From: Terana coerulea
Taxonomy: Eukaryota; Basidiomycota; Agaricomycetes; Polyporales; Phanerochaetaceae
NCBI GenBank assembly: GCA_024811115.1
Contig: JAKOGH010000681.1
Coordinates: forward strand, 124,001 to 188,000
Reading direction: 5' to 3'
Length of the DNA stretch: 64,000 nucleotides
This document shows positions 11,301 through 22,823 of the stretch, one piece after another (the first letter of the stretch is position 1; each line of letters opens with the position of its first letter). The position numbers and the translations under genes are program-made. The notes under the pieces are model-generated. The model made no database searches and had not been told where the DNA came from. It was given only the letters and a program-made list of their open reading frames with translations.

Positions 11301-11559
11301 GCGGACAGCGAGCGTACCGACGCGACCGTCAAGCTCGCTATCGGCCTTATCGGTGACCTTGCCGACTCGTTCCCGAACGGCGAGATCAAGCAGTACTTGT
11401 TGGCGGAATGGGTAGCCCAGGAGCTGCGCTCGAGGGGCGTCATCCGGCAGAAACCAAGAAGACTATCCGTTGGGCTCGTGAAGTAAGACCAATTAATTCT
11501 GTTTGAAGCCAAGCCATTGACCTAACGTTTTCTAGGTCGTGAAGCGCGCGACTGCATAG
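8301..11559 (+). CDS. KAP95: Importin beta-1 (karyopherin Kap95)
   Basis: Exon 1 (8301-8340) encodes MNASELLANTLSP; further exons include 8424-8482, 8545-8649 and 8697-8976, with short GT-AG introns. The protein is a chain of HEAT repeats: the N-terminal Ran-binding part (PPHVRNAAGLALKNAI, YSNRWLALDATVRNKIKEE), the acidic loop (QEEDADDDEWNVSMAAG), HEAT helices (VRDTVAWTLGRICDV, NCCWGLTNLAD), and the C-terminus (TIRWAREVVKRATA). It carries NLS cargo through nuclear pores with importin alpha and is released by Ran-GTP. Two single-base breaks interrupt it: one G too many in the GGGG at 8925-8928 (exon 4 is 280 nt, one more than the frame allows), and one G too few in the GGGG at 11434-11437. Both are probably sequence errors, because the protein on either side is highly conserved. 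Confidence 0.96.
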
Positions 11560-12114
11560 ACTGCGTCGAGTCGGCCATTTTCCATGCTCTGTTATGGCTC
11601 CTTTCCACATACGCAAATATCTGTTCTACCATTATGTTTGATGCCCATAATGCCCACCACGTCCGCCTCTGAAGGAGGCATATCATGCATGCAGTAGAGT
11701 TCGTGGCACGATGCCACATTAGGCAGGACTTGTTTCGTTTTGCTTTTTGCTCCCCTTTTCTTCCATCCCATATCCCGACTATCCCACACGCGCCTGTCAA
11801 CAATGTATCATTGGGCTTTGCAATCCTGTTTTCAACTACATCCCTCTCACCGTGGTTCTGGCGATGCATTTTATTACTCTGAATAATCCGAATAGCATTC
11901 TATGTACGCCTTTTCGGTCCGGGTCCATTAGCTCCTGAAGGGAGACATCATTTAGTCATGCCGTCATCAACATGTATCTTGTTGTTCAATAGTATCATTT
12001 ATCCACAACTTCATTTCACCTCTGCCACCTTCACATTGGATATGGTTGTTAGACTTCCTATTCGCATTGTGCTACACTTCGCAGTCTGTCCCAACCTGCT
12101 CACCACCGTTCACC
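11560..12114. other. 3' flank of KAP95, no supported gene
   Basis: T-rich 3' untranslated-like sequence. Short open frames on both strands show no motif. Nothing else was seen. Confidence 0.45.
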
Positions 12115-12940
12115 ATGATTCGCTCGTCCTCGCAGACTCAGCAAGCACGGACTAGTTCAACGTGGTCGTCGCCGCAATTGGAGCACTCCGGTGCTCGCCT
12201 AAAGAAGCACGGTAAGTCGCTCAATATGATGCACATATTGTCCGTATTCACTCTCAATTTCAGTTTCGGCCTCTTCTTACGAGGCTGTTTCTATCTGCCA
12301 ACCTGCAACGGCAGCCCGCTCGCAAGCAACTGCCAGGCAGCACTTCAACGACGGCACCCGCCTCTTCTCCAATGACACCAGCTTTGGCTCCTCCGCGTTC
12401 GCCTCAGCCAGCACCTTCAAAGTCGATGCAGGCGTCACCTACACGACTGGGCGTCCAGCTGGACCATACCTACGACTTATGCTGGTACATGCACACCGTC
12501 CGCAACGACTGCCAGAGCAACAACTTGTTTGGGGCTTCGTCAGTCCGCTCGGCTGCAATGTTGACGGAGACCCGTCCGCCGGCCACAGGTTGCAGTGCTC
12601 TCACGTAGGTATGTGTGCTCTCAGCGGTTTGCATCCCTCTGTTTGGAATATTCTCACCGCAGCTAACCACCTCGAGCCAAGTAACCTTCAGTCAGCCTAT
12701 GCTCGCCCCCGCGGCCCGTCTGCTCGTATGTGCAGGTTCTCTGTAAATTGTCAATCTTACGTGTCACACGTACTAGTATTTCCTGTTGCGTTGAAAGCTT
12801 ACATACGTAAAGCGACGCTGAGAAGTGGATATATGCGCTGGATGCGTACGGAGTGTATGAAAGGAATGTTCGAACTCGGAGCCTGGCAACTGCAAGAAGA
12901 GAAGTGGCAGCCACTGGCTGAGCTCGGCACTCCGACGTGA
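12115..12940 (+). CDS. Hypothetical protein, two exons
   Basis: ATG at 12115 follows CACC. Exon 1 (12115-12211) encodes an S/T/Q-rich start (MIRSSSQTQQARTSSTW). A clean intron 12212-12263 (GTAAGT...TTTCAG, phase 1) leads to an exon that stays open for 225 codons to TGA at 12938-12940, total 257 residues. The middle (FSNDTSFGSSAFASASTF) looks ordinary, but the last third has no recognisable fold and odd codon use, so the true end may lie at another intron. I do not recognise a family. Confidence 0.35.
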
Positions 12941-13097
12941 GGAAGGCTGAAGCTGAGCCTGCGAGCGCCAGCCCGAGCGGCGGGCCGCGTGCGGGGCGGA
13001 TCAGTGCAACAGCCGAATTAGGCAGGTGTTTGAGATGGTTTGGTCGTCGGCGTGACCCCGTTGATTGTCAGTAAACGGACTGTCAGCCGCAAAAACA

Positions 13098-13176
13098 TAT
13101 AAATACCCAGCCCACCTCGCTCTCTCTCTCCTCACTAGCCTTCTCTCCCTCCCTCTCTTCTTCCCCTTCCCCAGGC
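13098..13176 (+). promoter_or_regulatory. TATA box plus pyrimidine-rich leader without clear gene
   Basis: TATAAATA at 13098-13105 is followed by a long C/T tract (13120-13176) of the kind found just upstream of strongly transcribed basidiomycete genes. A GTGTGC at about 13184 could start an intron. I found no convincing coding exon downstream. Confidence 0.4.
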
Positions 13177-14507
13177 CTCCCCAGGTGTGCGACGGCTGGA
13201 CTTTCCGGCTCTGTGTCTCTGCGGGTAGCACCTCGCCACCTCTCCCGTCGTCTACGTTCATGGGTCCACCAACACAACACAAGTGCCAGTGGTGGCACGG
13301 ATGCGCCAGGGGCCTCGGTGCCCCTAAACCTCCGCGACCTTGTGTACCCACCGTAGGCGGTCGGCTTGACGGCGGCGAGCGTGTCCATGGACCTCCTTTG
13401 CCCGCGTCCTCCCACCAGTCCGTGCACCCGAGGCTCCTCCGACAATTCAGCTCCCTCTCCCCTCCTTCTGACGGCTGCGATGTATGGCAGGTATGTGTGG
13501 CTCCATGGCACAGGTGCAGGTCGTGACAACCCCTCGTCGTCCGGGCGTGCGAAACCATACTTGTGCTGGTGACTGGCCTCAGTCGAGTATGGCGGTCTAT
13601 GGCCATACGTTTCCCGGGCGAGCAGCGACTTGTCCCCTGCACTTCCATGGGGCGAGCTACCTCGCTGTGCATTGCGCTTACGCCGCCTTTCGACTCTCAC
13701 CGTGTCGTGGTATAACTTAAAGGTACGTCCCGAGGGAGGGCTGGCATCGTTCTGATGCTCGTCCTGGCGTGGACCTTTGCGCGGTCCTCGGGATAAGTAC
13801 TCGAAGCTATAAGCTTGCAGAGGAAACCAACTCACGCCTAAAATTTCTTTGCGCTTTTCTATTGCTTGAAGTCACATGTATCCTGTTTGTTGTAGTAGTA
13901 TGCACGCAATCTCAAAGCATGTTATGTGTACCTCAGACAACCCCGACTCGAACTATCATTGAGCTGTGAGATTAATATGACGCCGTCTAAGTACTTATAT
14001 AAGTTCCTTCACCAGTGGAAAGGTGATATATTGTTACGCACAGCATCAATCGGATGCTACACGTCCGACACTTCACCAACTGGTTCCTCAAAGCCTCAAG
14101 GTCAGTAGTGGGCTTGAATTTTGGTTTGTGTCTTGGAACATCGCCACATCACACCGTCATGCCACGTACTCAATGGCCTCAGTCACATGCCGCAAAAGAT
14201 TACGTTTTGCGGGCCAGGAGCAGTTTGAACTGGACAGGCGTCTCTAAGAGAGTAAATAACATAACTATCTGCACTACTACTAGCACAAGATGATTATATA
14301 TTAAAGGTGGGCATAGGCATACAGTAAAGGGTTGCGCTAACAATACACAAAAATATTGAGCCGAATCCGAAAGCAAATAGGTAATACATCCACGATCAAG
14401 CACAACAACGGCGAGCACATCATACCGCTACGGGAATCCCAAATTCAACAACAACGTCCAAAATTCAGAACAAAAATCGACAACCGTGCGACGCACAGCC
14501 TCGTTGA
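13177..14507. other. No supported gene
   Basis: 13200-13700 is GC-rich and open on both strands (minus 13083-13835, 250 codons; plus 13065-13526), with Arg/Ser/Pro-rich, low-complexity translations typical of chance frames. 13840-14507 is AT-richer and holds the 3' flank of the Lon gene. No RNA gene or repeat was recognised. Confidence 0.4.
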
Positions 14508-17500
14508 CTACAACCTGCTCTCCAGCAGCACATCCTTTGGTCGCCAGCCAAGTGCTCCGGCACCGAAGGCGGCTTCCAGAGCCTCTTCCACGGTGCGGAC
14601 GAACACAAACTCCATGACGGAGCGCACCTCGACGGGCACGTCGTGCTCGACGTCCTTGCGGTTCGCCCAGGGCAGTATGACCTTCGTGACGTCCGCGCGG
14701 TGGGCGCCGAGGACCTTCTCCTTAATGCCACCCACCGCGCCAACACGTCCCCGTAGCGTGATCTCTCCGGTCATGGCGATGTTTGGTGGAACGCATGCAC
14801 CCGTAAGTAGAGAGACGAACGCGCACGTCTGTGGTCCGTACATTAAAAATTGGGAGGTAAGGTATGAGCTAGGAATGGACTTACCATAGCGATACCCGCC
14901 GAAGGTCCATCCTTCTTCACCGCTCCGCTCGGTAGGTGCAGATGGATATCGATGCTATTCGGCACCCTCAGCGGGTCCTGCGACCGGGTATTCGTGATGC
15001 ATAGATTATACGCATGTGTCTTCACCCAGCTCAGCGCGAGCTCGCCGCTCTCCTTGATCACGTCGCCCAGGCTGCCCGTCAGCCGGAGCCTGCCCTCGCC
15101 GGGCACCGCGATGGTCTCGACCGGCAGGATGCCGCCCTCGCCCATGCCGGTGACGACGAGCCCGTACACGACGCCGCGGCGCTCCTCGCGCTCACGCTCC
15201 TCCGCGTCCCAGCGCGGTACGCCCAGGATCGCCTCGAGCTCGTCCTCCTCGACGACGTCCTTGTACTCCTGCCCGATCGCGTCGTCGTCCATGCGCTCCG
15301 CCCACTCAACGGCCTTGTACCGCACGACGGCGCCGATGGCGCGCTCGAGCGACCGTACGCCGGCCTCGCGGGTGTACCGCGTCGCGACATGCATCAGCGC
15401 GGGGTCCGTGAGCTGCAGGTGCTCGGGGGCGATGCCGTTTGCTTGCAGCTGCTTCGGGAGCAGGAACTTCCGCGCGATGTGCATCTTCTCGTTGTACGTG
15501 TACCCCGAGAGTTGAACGATCTCGCAGCGGTCCAGTAACGGCGCGGACATGGTCTCGAGCGTGTTGGAGGTGCAGATAAAGAGGACTTGACTGAGGTCGA
15601 TGGGCACGTTGATGTAGTGGTCGTTGAATGTGTGGTTTTGCTCTGGGTCGAGAACTTCAAGCAGAGCCGCGGCGGGATCGCCGTGGAAATTACTCTGTCC
15701 GACCTTGTCAATCTCGTCACTGGAATCCGGTGAGTACTATCAATGACACAATTGGTACAAGCCAACTCACAGCAGGATGACCGGGTCTGACCGTCCTGCC
15801 TTGCGCAGGGCTTGTACAATCATACCAGGGCCACTGGCAACGTACGTTCGGCGATGACCCCTGATTTCCGCTTCGTCACGAACGCCACCCAACGAAATGC
15901 GCTGAAACGGTCTGTCCAATGCACGAGCGATGGACTGTCCTAATGATGTCTTGCCTGTTCCCGGAGGCCCAACGAACCTGAATCAAAACCGTTAGTTCCT
16001 CAGAAGGCCACATCGATAACGTGAATAATACTTACAGCAGTATCGGGCCTTTGACAACCTTCCGTTGAGGTGCTTTCGCGGCGGGGGTGGGGACAGGAGT
16101 GACGGATCTGTGGTCCTTCGTCGTCGTGGGTACCAGAGCTAACTGCGCTTGCAGTGCCTCTTGCTCCTGTTTCGCTTCGTGTTCTGCTTGGAGTGTCCGA
16201 AGGCGGACGACGGCAAGGTACTCGATCAACCGTTTCTTAATCTTGTCCAGACCAAAGTGGTCAGAATCAAGCTGCTCGCGTGCATTCTTCAGGAAGGCGC
16301 GGTCACGGAGGGTGTCCAAAGCTGTCGAAGGGATGGTTGTGGAGGAATTCGGCCATGGTATCGAGACGAGCCATTCGAGCTGCACACAGGTTATGAGCAT
16401 TGTGCGAGCGCATGTGAGGAATAAAACGCACGTAGTTTCGGATAACGCCATGCTCAACGCTCCCCTGCGGTATCCGTTTCAGTCGCCTCCATTCCCTCAC
16501 CGCCATCTTCCTCTCCTCGCTCTCCTTCGCCATGGCTTCAATCTTGGCCTTCACGTCCGCCATCTCCTCGACTTCAGCCTGACTGTCATCATCCAACTCC
16601 GACGGTGTTCCGGACTGATCCTTCTCGTCAGGCATGCCGCCGTGAGGACTTGAGGCAGAGTTTGTGCGATGAAGGTTGTTGAGTTCGCGTTGGATGGCGG
16701 CGAGCTGCTGCCGGAGGAAGAACTCTTTCTGCTGCTTCGAGACGGACTCGTCTACGGATTGCGCTATGCGCTTGGAGACCTCTGAGATGGAGGACTGTTT
16801 GATGAAGATAGAGGTCGCACGGCGGAGGCGGTCGTCTGGGTCTGCTGCAGACAGAAATTCTGGAATGCAAAGGTCAGTATATGAGCTGAGACGCGAGTAG
16901 GGAATAGAGCGGCATCTGAAGCTTCCGTGTTATCTGGAGAAGCCTCTCTATGCAGTCATAGCTTATCGTGGGACCAGAGAATGTGAATTGACAGCGGTGT
17001 CGGCTGTCCACCACCATGTCATTGCTCCCACCCCGCACTCTGCTGGCAGTGAAAGCGAACCGGAACAGGACCCCGGCTGCTCGCAGTAGTGGATGTCCGC
17101 CTCGATAGCGCGGAGAAATTCGGGCGGACATCCGATATCACGAGCAGTCGGGGTCCTACCGGAACGAAGCACGAATAAGAAGAGTATAGAGTCGAAAATT
17201 CACTCACCCAGCTTGTCAGCATACTCCCCATTGGTGCTCGAGATGATGACGTCCGCCATCCAAGCGGCGCGGGCGGGCGAGACTTCCTCCACCAGCCCCG
17301 CGACTTTGCTGTAGGAATCCCGCTTCGTCTGCTGAGTGGTGTCCCGCGCAAGCTGGTCGAGAAGCTTCAAGGCTGCGGCTTTGAACTTGACGACCGCTTC
17401 TGGCGACGGCAGGCCGTTAACACCGCTCGGGTACTCGACCTTGCGGTAGGTGATTCCAGAGCTGATGACGAGAGGCTCTGGGAGGTCGGGACCATTGTCC

Positions 17501-17802
17501 AGAACGCGGATGCGTGTGATGCCGCTGAGGGACAGCAGGTAATACTGCTTCAGGTTGTTCGTGGCCGGCTTGATCAGTCGTAGTATCCGTGCTGCGGTGC
17601 CCCATTGGAAGACGGAAGCATCGTGGGCGGTCTGTGGGACGGCGGCGACCAAAGGTTGTTCCTCAGACTCGCGCACCAGAGCAAGCAGGGCTTCGCCGAC
17701 TGACTTGGACACCGGGAACGTTATTCGACCTGTAGGAATGAGAATAAGCGGGTGCGGAAGGGCGAGGAGGGGCAATGTCGAGCTCGACGCGGCAGAGGAC
17801 AT
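14508..17802 (-). CDS. Peroxisomal Lon protease (LONP2/Pln type)
   Basis: Six exons on the minus strand: 17208-17802, 16432-16859, 16036-16379, 15771-15977, 14885-15719 and 14508-14828. They sum to 2730 nt (909 residues) in frame. Order: Lon N-terminal substrate domain ([20 protein letters not shown]), coiled helical region ([20 protein letters not shown]), AAA+ ATPase with Walker A GPPGTGKT and Walker B VILLDEIDK, sensor region ([18 protein letters not shown]), then the protease domain with the Ser-Lys dyad in [10 protein letters not shown] and [14 protein letters not shown]. The protein ends in SRL, a type-1 peroxisomal targeting signal, and has no mitochondrial presequence. It is therefore the peroxisomal Lon that removes damaged or unassembled matrix proteins. 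Its first intron (348 nt) is much longer than the other introns and holds a large hairpin. Confidence 0.95.
17061..17163. repeat. Large imperfect inverted repeat in Lon intron 1
   Basis: The left arm (about 17068-17101) contains GGACCCCGGCTGCTCG and GGATGTCCGCC. The right arm (about 17123-17156) contains their reverse complements GGCGGACATCC and CGAGCAGTCGGGGTCC. About 26 of 34 arm bases pair, with an internal bulge of six, a loop of about 21 nt, and a further match (CCGGAACAGGA against TCCTACCGG) outside. Confidence 0.8.
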
Positions 17803-18670
17803 CGTGGTCGCCGGTAAGATCTTGTAAAGCAGTTGGGAGGCAGACGCTTATGAAGTCACTAACGTGCTACTAACTGAGCTTAGACCTTGGTTAGTGGAAG
17901 CGGTCGCGGTGGTGACCGTGAGACAGCAACGCGCTTATCTCGGTAAGCTTTCGAGCTAGTGGCAATAAGTAAAGTGCCGTTATCACATGCGCTACACCGT
18001 TTCAGGCACGGGAATGGTCAGCACATTTCCTCGATTGGGTCTCAGTTCCCACGCTTAGCTTGCCCTTCCCCAGCACCGTGGTTTACTGTTCGAAATACGT
18101 TCACGGTCGCAATTCTCTGCTATGACCTGTGTATCGAACACGTTCACTTCTCAATGATATGGGCCCCGCACGATAGCGTGCTCTCTCTGAGAAGCCTGCC
18201 CGAAATTCGAACCCTTACGGCGCCTTCAATCTGTTGCCTGTACCGTCGAACGACCTCAGAGCCTCGCCAGTGCACCGCGTGCTAGGAGAGCTTGGTGGAG
18301 GCTGAAGTACTTAGGGAGTGCTACGTGGGGATGTTGTATAAACGGGTGGTGAGTTGACCTGTCCGTCTGAGGCATGTTTTTCGCTGATCTGGGGATTTGT
18401 AGGCTGTAAGGTGGTCCGAAACCAAATGTGCTCTTGCTATGCTCTCTTGCGTCTGAGGACAAGTTTCGCGGCCATCGCCATCTGTCAAAGACCAATGAGA
18501 TTCTGCAAGAGGTTGTCTGCCGTCCGCCCTCTCACTTGTTCGAGGATAGGCTGAGGGTGCACAGGGTCATATCGGAATGTCAGCGGACCCCATGCGCCGA
18601 TCTTCCGTCTGAGAGTGCAGAAGCCCTCACGCCTTCGATCAGGGACTCGGCCAACTCCGTCGCAGCGCCC
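17803..18670. other. Divergent intergenic region between Lon and F-box gene
   Basis: Holds the upstream region of the minus-strand Lon gene and the plus-strand F-box gene. Short open frames show no motifs. No repeat or RNA gene was recognised. Confidence 0.45.
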
Positions 18671-18678
18671 TATATAAT
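18671..18678 (+). promoter_or_regulatory. TATA box of F-box gene
   Basis: TATATAAT lies 90 nt upstream of the ATG at 18761, inside CCCTATATAATGCGAGG. Confidence 0.6.
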
Positions 18679-18760
18679 GCGAGGTGACGCTGTCTCACCT
18701 AACGAATCCTTCGCCTACCACGTCCATCTTACAACACAAAGTCACCACCTTACAACCATT

Positions 18761-20011
18761 ATGGACGTGGGTGCTTCTTCGTACTGAATGATGGCATTAA
18801 CTGACCTTTACTTTTATCTTTCAGGAACTGCGAGACGAAATGACTCGACTACAGGTATCGAGGAGCCAGACAGATAGAAAGCAGTTACCTGCGGAATTGT
18901 TCAGGGACATATTCCAACATGTCCCCTCGATGCGGGACCTCTGCAGTCTCAGTGTCGTTTGTCGCAAACTCCAGGGCGAAGCCGAGCACTTCATCTACCG
19001 TTCCATCGAGTCTTCTCGCCGGGCACACACGGAATATCTGTGCGACCTTATCGCGTCTTCACCTCATCGTCATTTACTCGTGCGCTCCTTGCGTATTTCC
19101 AACGACGACACCGACCTGCATATCTCCGACGCAAGGGACAAAGACTACTGGGAACGCATCGCTCGCCTTCTCCACGACCTGCCCCACCTGGAGGAGCTGA
19201 AGATCCACGACGACATGGCGGTACCCGCGAAGAACAAGAACGCCTGGGTGTTGTCGCGGTGCACCTTTTCCTTGCAACACTTTGACTCAGACTTTGTCTT
19301 CGACGAGGACCTCTTGGCTTTCCTGCGCTCGCAACGTTCCCTGCAGCGATTGTACTGGACAGAGAGTTGGTCAGACGACGAGTCTGTGAAAGCGTTGGAC
19401 GACATGGACGTCGGACCCGCATCATCCTCTCAGTTGGCGCCATCCGTTTCTCTGCTGAACACCAACAGCCCGCGGTTCGTCTTTGAAGTGCATGCCGAGT
19501 GCCACGCTCAGTCATGTGTGGATCTGTGGCCCATGCGCCCACGAGGACGACGGCTGGATGCACTACATCCAGCAATTTACTGATGGGGGCGGCGCGACGA
19601 GCTTGAAATCTTTACGGATGAACCTACCGTACCGGAAGAGGACGTTGATATCAGTACTCGCGTCCCTCGCCAGGGGGCACCGGAACTGCGCTCGCTTGGA
19701 TTCGTCCCTTTCTTCAATGTCACGGTGCGCATATATACACTCGTGCAATCATGGCGTTTACTGACGTGATACAATAGGACAAGGAGCTCATCGACACTCT
19801 CGCACAGTTCAAGCATCTGCGTTGTCTCGTTACCTGGAACGTTATTGGGCGCGACACATCTCGAGCAATTGCTCAGGCTTGCCCGTCGCTCCGCCTCATT
19901 GCATGCCTGCACTATTCTTACTCGCATGAATATGTCGTCCTTCCAGTCAATCCGCTAGGCACTCCCAAGCCTCTCCACGATCCGGAGTACTTGTTGTGGA
20001 AGGATGCTTGA
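18761..20011 (+). CDS. F-box protein, basidiomycete LRR-like type
   Basis: Exon 1 is only ATG GAC (18761-18766). Intron 18767-18824 (GTGGGT...TTTCAG) leads to ELRDEMTRLQ, then an F-box (LPAELFRDIFQHVPSMRDLCSLSVVCRKLQGEAEHFIYRSI, broken here across helices 1-3), then leucine-rich spacing (LLHDLPHLEELKI, LLAFLRSQRSLQRLYW). A last intron near 19731-19777 precedes KELIDTLAQFKHLRCLVTWN and the end LLWKDA. F-box proteins link substrates to Skp1-Cul1 ubiquitin ligases. The frame changes near 19475-19490 and again at the GGGGG run 19585-19589, where the coding pattern resumes as RRDELEIFTDEP if one G is missing. The substrate cannot be told from sequence; such genes are numerous and fast-evolving in Agaricomycetes. 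Confidence 0.8.
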
Positions 20012-20254
20012 ACGCGTACACATCGGTGTGCAGGCTCGCGGTACGTGATTGGCTAGATGCTGATCTGATCGGTCACCTTATCTTTGATATTCCCTTTATA
20101 GCCAGAGATCAGAAATGATCTCACAAGTGCTTCACAAACGTCATCGAGTGGACCCCCTTTGGCGACGATGAGCTTTATAACTTCAGCCAGCTAATCTGCC
20201 TGCTAATTTGCAACGACCTCCACGACTCCCAAGACAACTTCAACAGCCAAAACA

Positions 20255-21593
20255 ATGTCTCAGAACATTTTCCGTCTCAAAGCCTCTGTCAACCATTATG
20301 CCTGGGGCAAGAAAGGCTCAGCTTCACTTGCAGCGCGACTGTCGAGTAATGCGATAGGGCCCGACTTTGGCTTGGAGGAGGACAAGCCATACGCTGAGGT
20401 GAGTACAGGATTGACTATGTGCGAGCTGGTAGTTAAAGGTGTAGGCAGATCTGGATGGGTACACATCAGAATGGACCAGCTTCCTTGTTCGACGACCCGA
20501 ATAAGCCACTACTGGACGTGATCAAGTCGAACCCAAAGCACTACCTTGGCCAGACCCTCCTCGACAAGTGGCCAGGCACCAACCACGTTCCCTACCTCTT
20601 CAAGATCCTTTCGTTCGACAAGGCACTCGCCCTCCAGGTTCATCCAGACAAGGAGATTGCGCAGGAGTTGCAGAAGAAGGACCCCGACAACTTTGTCGAC
20701 CCGAATCACAAGCCCGAGATTGCCATCGCCATCGGCGAGCCTTTGGGCGGCGGATCGTGGGGACCGAACGTCGCTTTCACCGGTTTCGTCGGGTTCCAGC
20801 CGCTAGAGCACATCCGGGACTATCTGAACACCGTGCCCGAGCTGAAGAAGGCTATTGGGGACGACAAGCTTGTTGAAGAGTTCGCGGCGAGCCCATCGAA
20901 GGATGGCCTGAAGAAGGTGTATACCGCGCTCCTGAGCCGATCTCAGGATGCAGTCGCACCATGCATACAAGCCCTTGTCGACCGCCTCCAGCACGACGCC
21001 GGCCGCTTCCCGCCAGACATCGTTCGGCTCGTGCAGAAGGTGAACCAGCAGTATCCCGGCGACGTCGGCGTGCTCTCCACCACGTTCTTCATGAACTTCG
21101 TCAAGCTCGCGCGCGGCGAGTCGATCTATATAGGCGCGGACGAGATCCACGCGTACCTCGAGGGCGACATCATCGAGTGCATGGCGGTCTCAGACAACGT
21201 GCTCAACGTCGCCTTCGTCCCGCCGGAGGAGCGCCAGGTGAAGGACTTCGTGCGCGCGCTGACGTTTACGGCGCGGGACAAGGACCACTGGAGACTCGGG
21301 CGCAAGAAGTACCAGAAGAGCAAGGCGGGCGTGACGCAGGTGTATGCGCCGCCATTCGAAGAGTTCGTGGTGCTCGGCACGAGCCTGGAGCAGGACTCAA
21401 AGGAAGTGTTAAGCGCGGTAGGGGCCCGACCATTGGTATCATAACGTCTGGGCAGGCGAAGGTCGCGGTGAAGGAAGAGGTGGTCACACTGGACGAAGGA
21501 GCAGTGGTGTACGTCGTGCCGGGTCACGACATCTCGGTCGAACTTGTGGGTAGTGGCAAGGGCGAAATCTGGTGGGCCGCTTCGGCAGTATAA
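20255..21593 (+). CDS. Mannose-6-phosphate isomerase, type I
   Basis: Exon 1 20255-20400 (MSQNIFRLKASVNHYAWGKKGS), intron 20401-20450, exon 2 from 20451. Corrected length is 429 residues, normal for fungal PMI. The enzyme interconverts fructose-6-phosphate and mannose-6-phosphate in the cytosol, feeding GDP-mannose for glycosylation and wall mannan. Zinc ligands are visible: Q and H in ALQVHPDKE, E in NHKPEIAIA, and H in IGADEIHAYLEGDIIECM. The frame breaks in the GGGG at 21421-21424; one more G restores VGGPTIGIITSGQAKV and the end GEIWWAASAV. The start is supported by a run-in without upstream ATG and by the conserved FRLK N-terminus. Confidence 0.95.
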
Positions 21594-22823
21594 AGTCAAG
21601 TCAGAAAATATCATAGACCTCATATGCATCTTTGTATCGATAGAATTGTACACACTTACGCACATCTCTCGAATGTGCGGTTTGTTTCCGCTGCTTGTGC
21701 GTGTCGACCATTTTGAGTTTTTGATGGATGGTATGCCAGCGCTTGCGTACGCTCGGGCCCGGGGACGCGACCTCCAGAACCTGTCCCACCATGAGCGCGT
21801 GCGGCCTACGCTCGGGCCCGGGGACGCGACCTCCGAGAACCTGTCCCACCACTCCCAGCTCCAAGCGATTCTTCCCCTGCACAATCGCCATAAATTCATG
21901 TCGAAAATACTGTTTGCAGGCTCTGGCCCTGGTTGTCCCCCTCCGCAACGCGCTGCGTTGGTAACGGCGGGCTTGTTTCGCTGAACGAAGACCAATCGTA
22001 GTCCGTAAACGACTCGTGCCTCGACGTAATGGACACGATTGGCCGCGCGACGCCGCCTTGCACTGTCAACGCAACCGGACTGGTCAAGGGAGCCAAGGTG
22101 CAGGCATTTCTTGGCCTTACACCGCTCCCCCCCGATGTACTGTTGAAGCCATCGCGATTATGATACGGTCATGATTGGCGACTGCACGTTCGCTTGGTGC
22201 GTTGAAACAATTGCATGCAGATGGAACGAGCTTGACAAGGTTAGTAGGCGTGTCTTCATGTCCCGCTTCCTAGAAGAGCTATGTTACGAGGACCAAGACG
22301 AGCCCGTCCGTGTTCACGCCCTTTGTATGTCGCGAGCTAAGGACGCGGGACGCTGCTGCGCTCCTCAACTAAGTCCCTCTCCGACGCTCGGTGGTCTCCC
22401 GTCCCTCACAACCTGCCGCTTTGGGCGTACATGCACATCAAAGGCGTGAAACGATGCGACTGCTCGAGGCGGGAGCACCGCCTCTCATTGGCTTGGCCCA
22501 GTCTTGGCCGCCAAGCATCCGAAGAGTCGTCATGTTCAAGCGTTCGAAGCACCTAATATAAGGACTTCTTTCGCTTCTTCACCCTTTTCCTGCCCTCCCT
22601 CGCTTATCTTCATTTTCTTGTGGCCATCCGGGACTTCGCTACTTAAGCGTCTCCCTTTTCTTCTTCGAGGCTGGTCCTCACCCACTTTTAGTGAGCACGC
22701 TGCGCGTCCCACTGGTGTCACTTTTCTCTCTTTCTCTCTTTCTTTTGCTCTCGCCTTGTCTCGTCTCGTCTCAGGACACATTCCGGTCTCTACCCTACAC
22801 ACTACTCTATCTCGGCTTATAGC
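21594..22823. other. Intergenic with short GC-rich tandem repeat
   Basis: Apart from the tandem repeat at 21748-21852, I see only short open frames (such as 22171-22449) without family motifs. 22570-22800 is a C/T-rich leader with TCTCG repeats near 22757-22775. TATAAGG occurs at about 22556. Confidence 0.5.
21748..21852. repeat. Two-copy GC-rich direct repeat
   Basis: TACGCTCGGGCCCGGGGACG followed by CGACCTCC(G)AGAACCTGTCCCACCA occurs at 21748-21792 and again at 21807-21852, differing mainly by one inserted G. GGGCCCGGGG gives each copy a palindromic core. Confidence 0.9.

Noticed and set aside
13083..13835. Minus-strand 250-codon open frame
   Set aside because: Arg/Ser/Pro/Glu-rich, low-complexity translation in GC-rich DNA; no family motif. 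The opposite strand has the promoter-like sequence.
14356..15538. Plus-strand open frames opposite the Lon gene
   Set aside because: They are antisense shadows of the conserved Lon protease exons.
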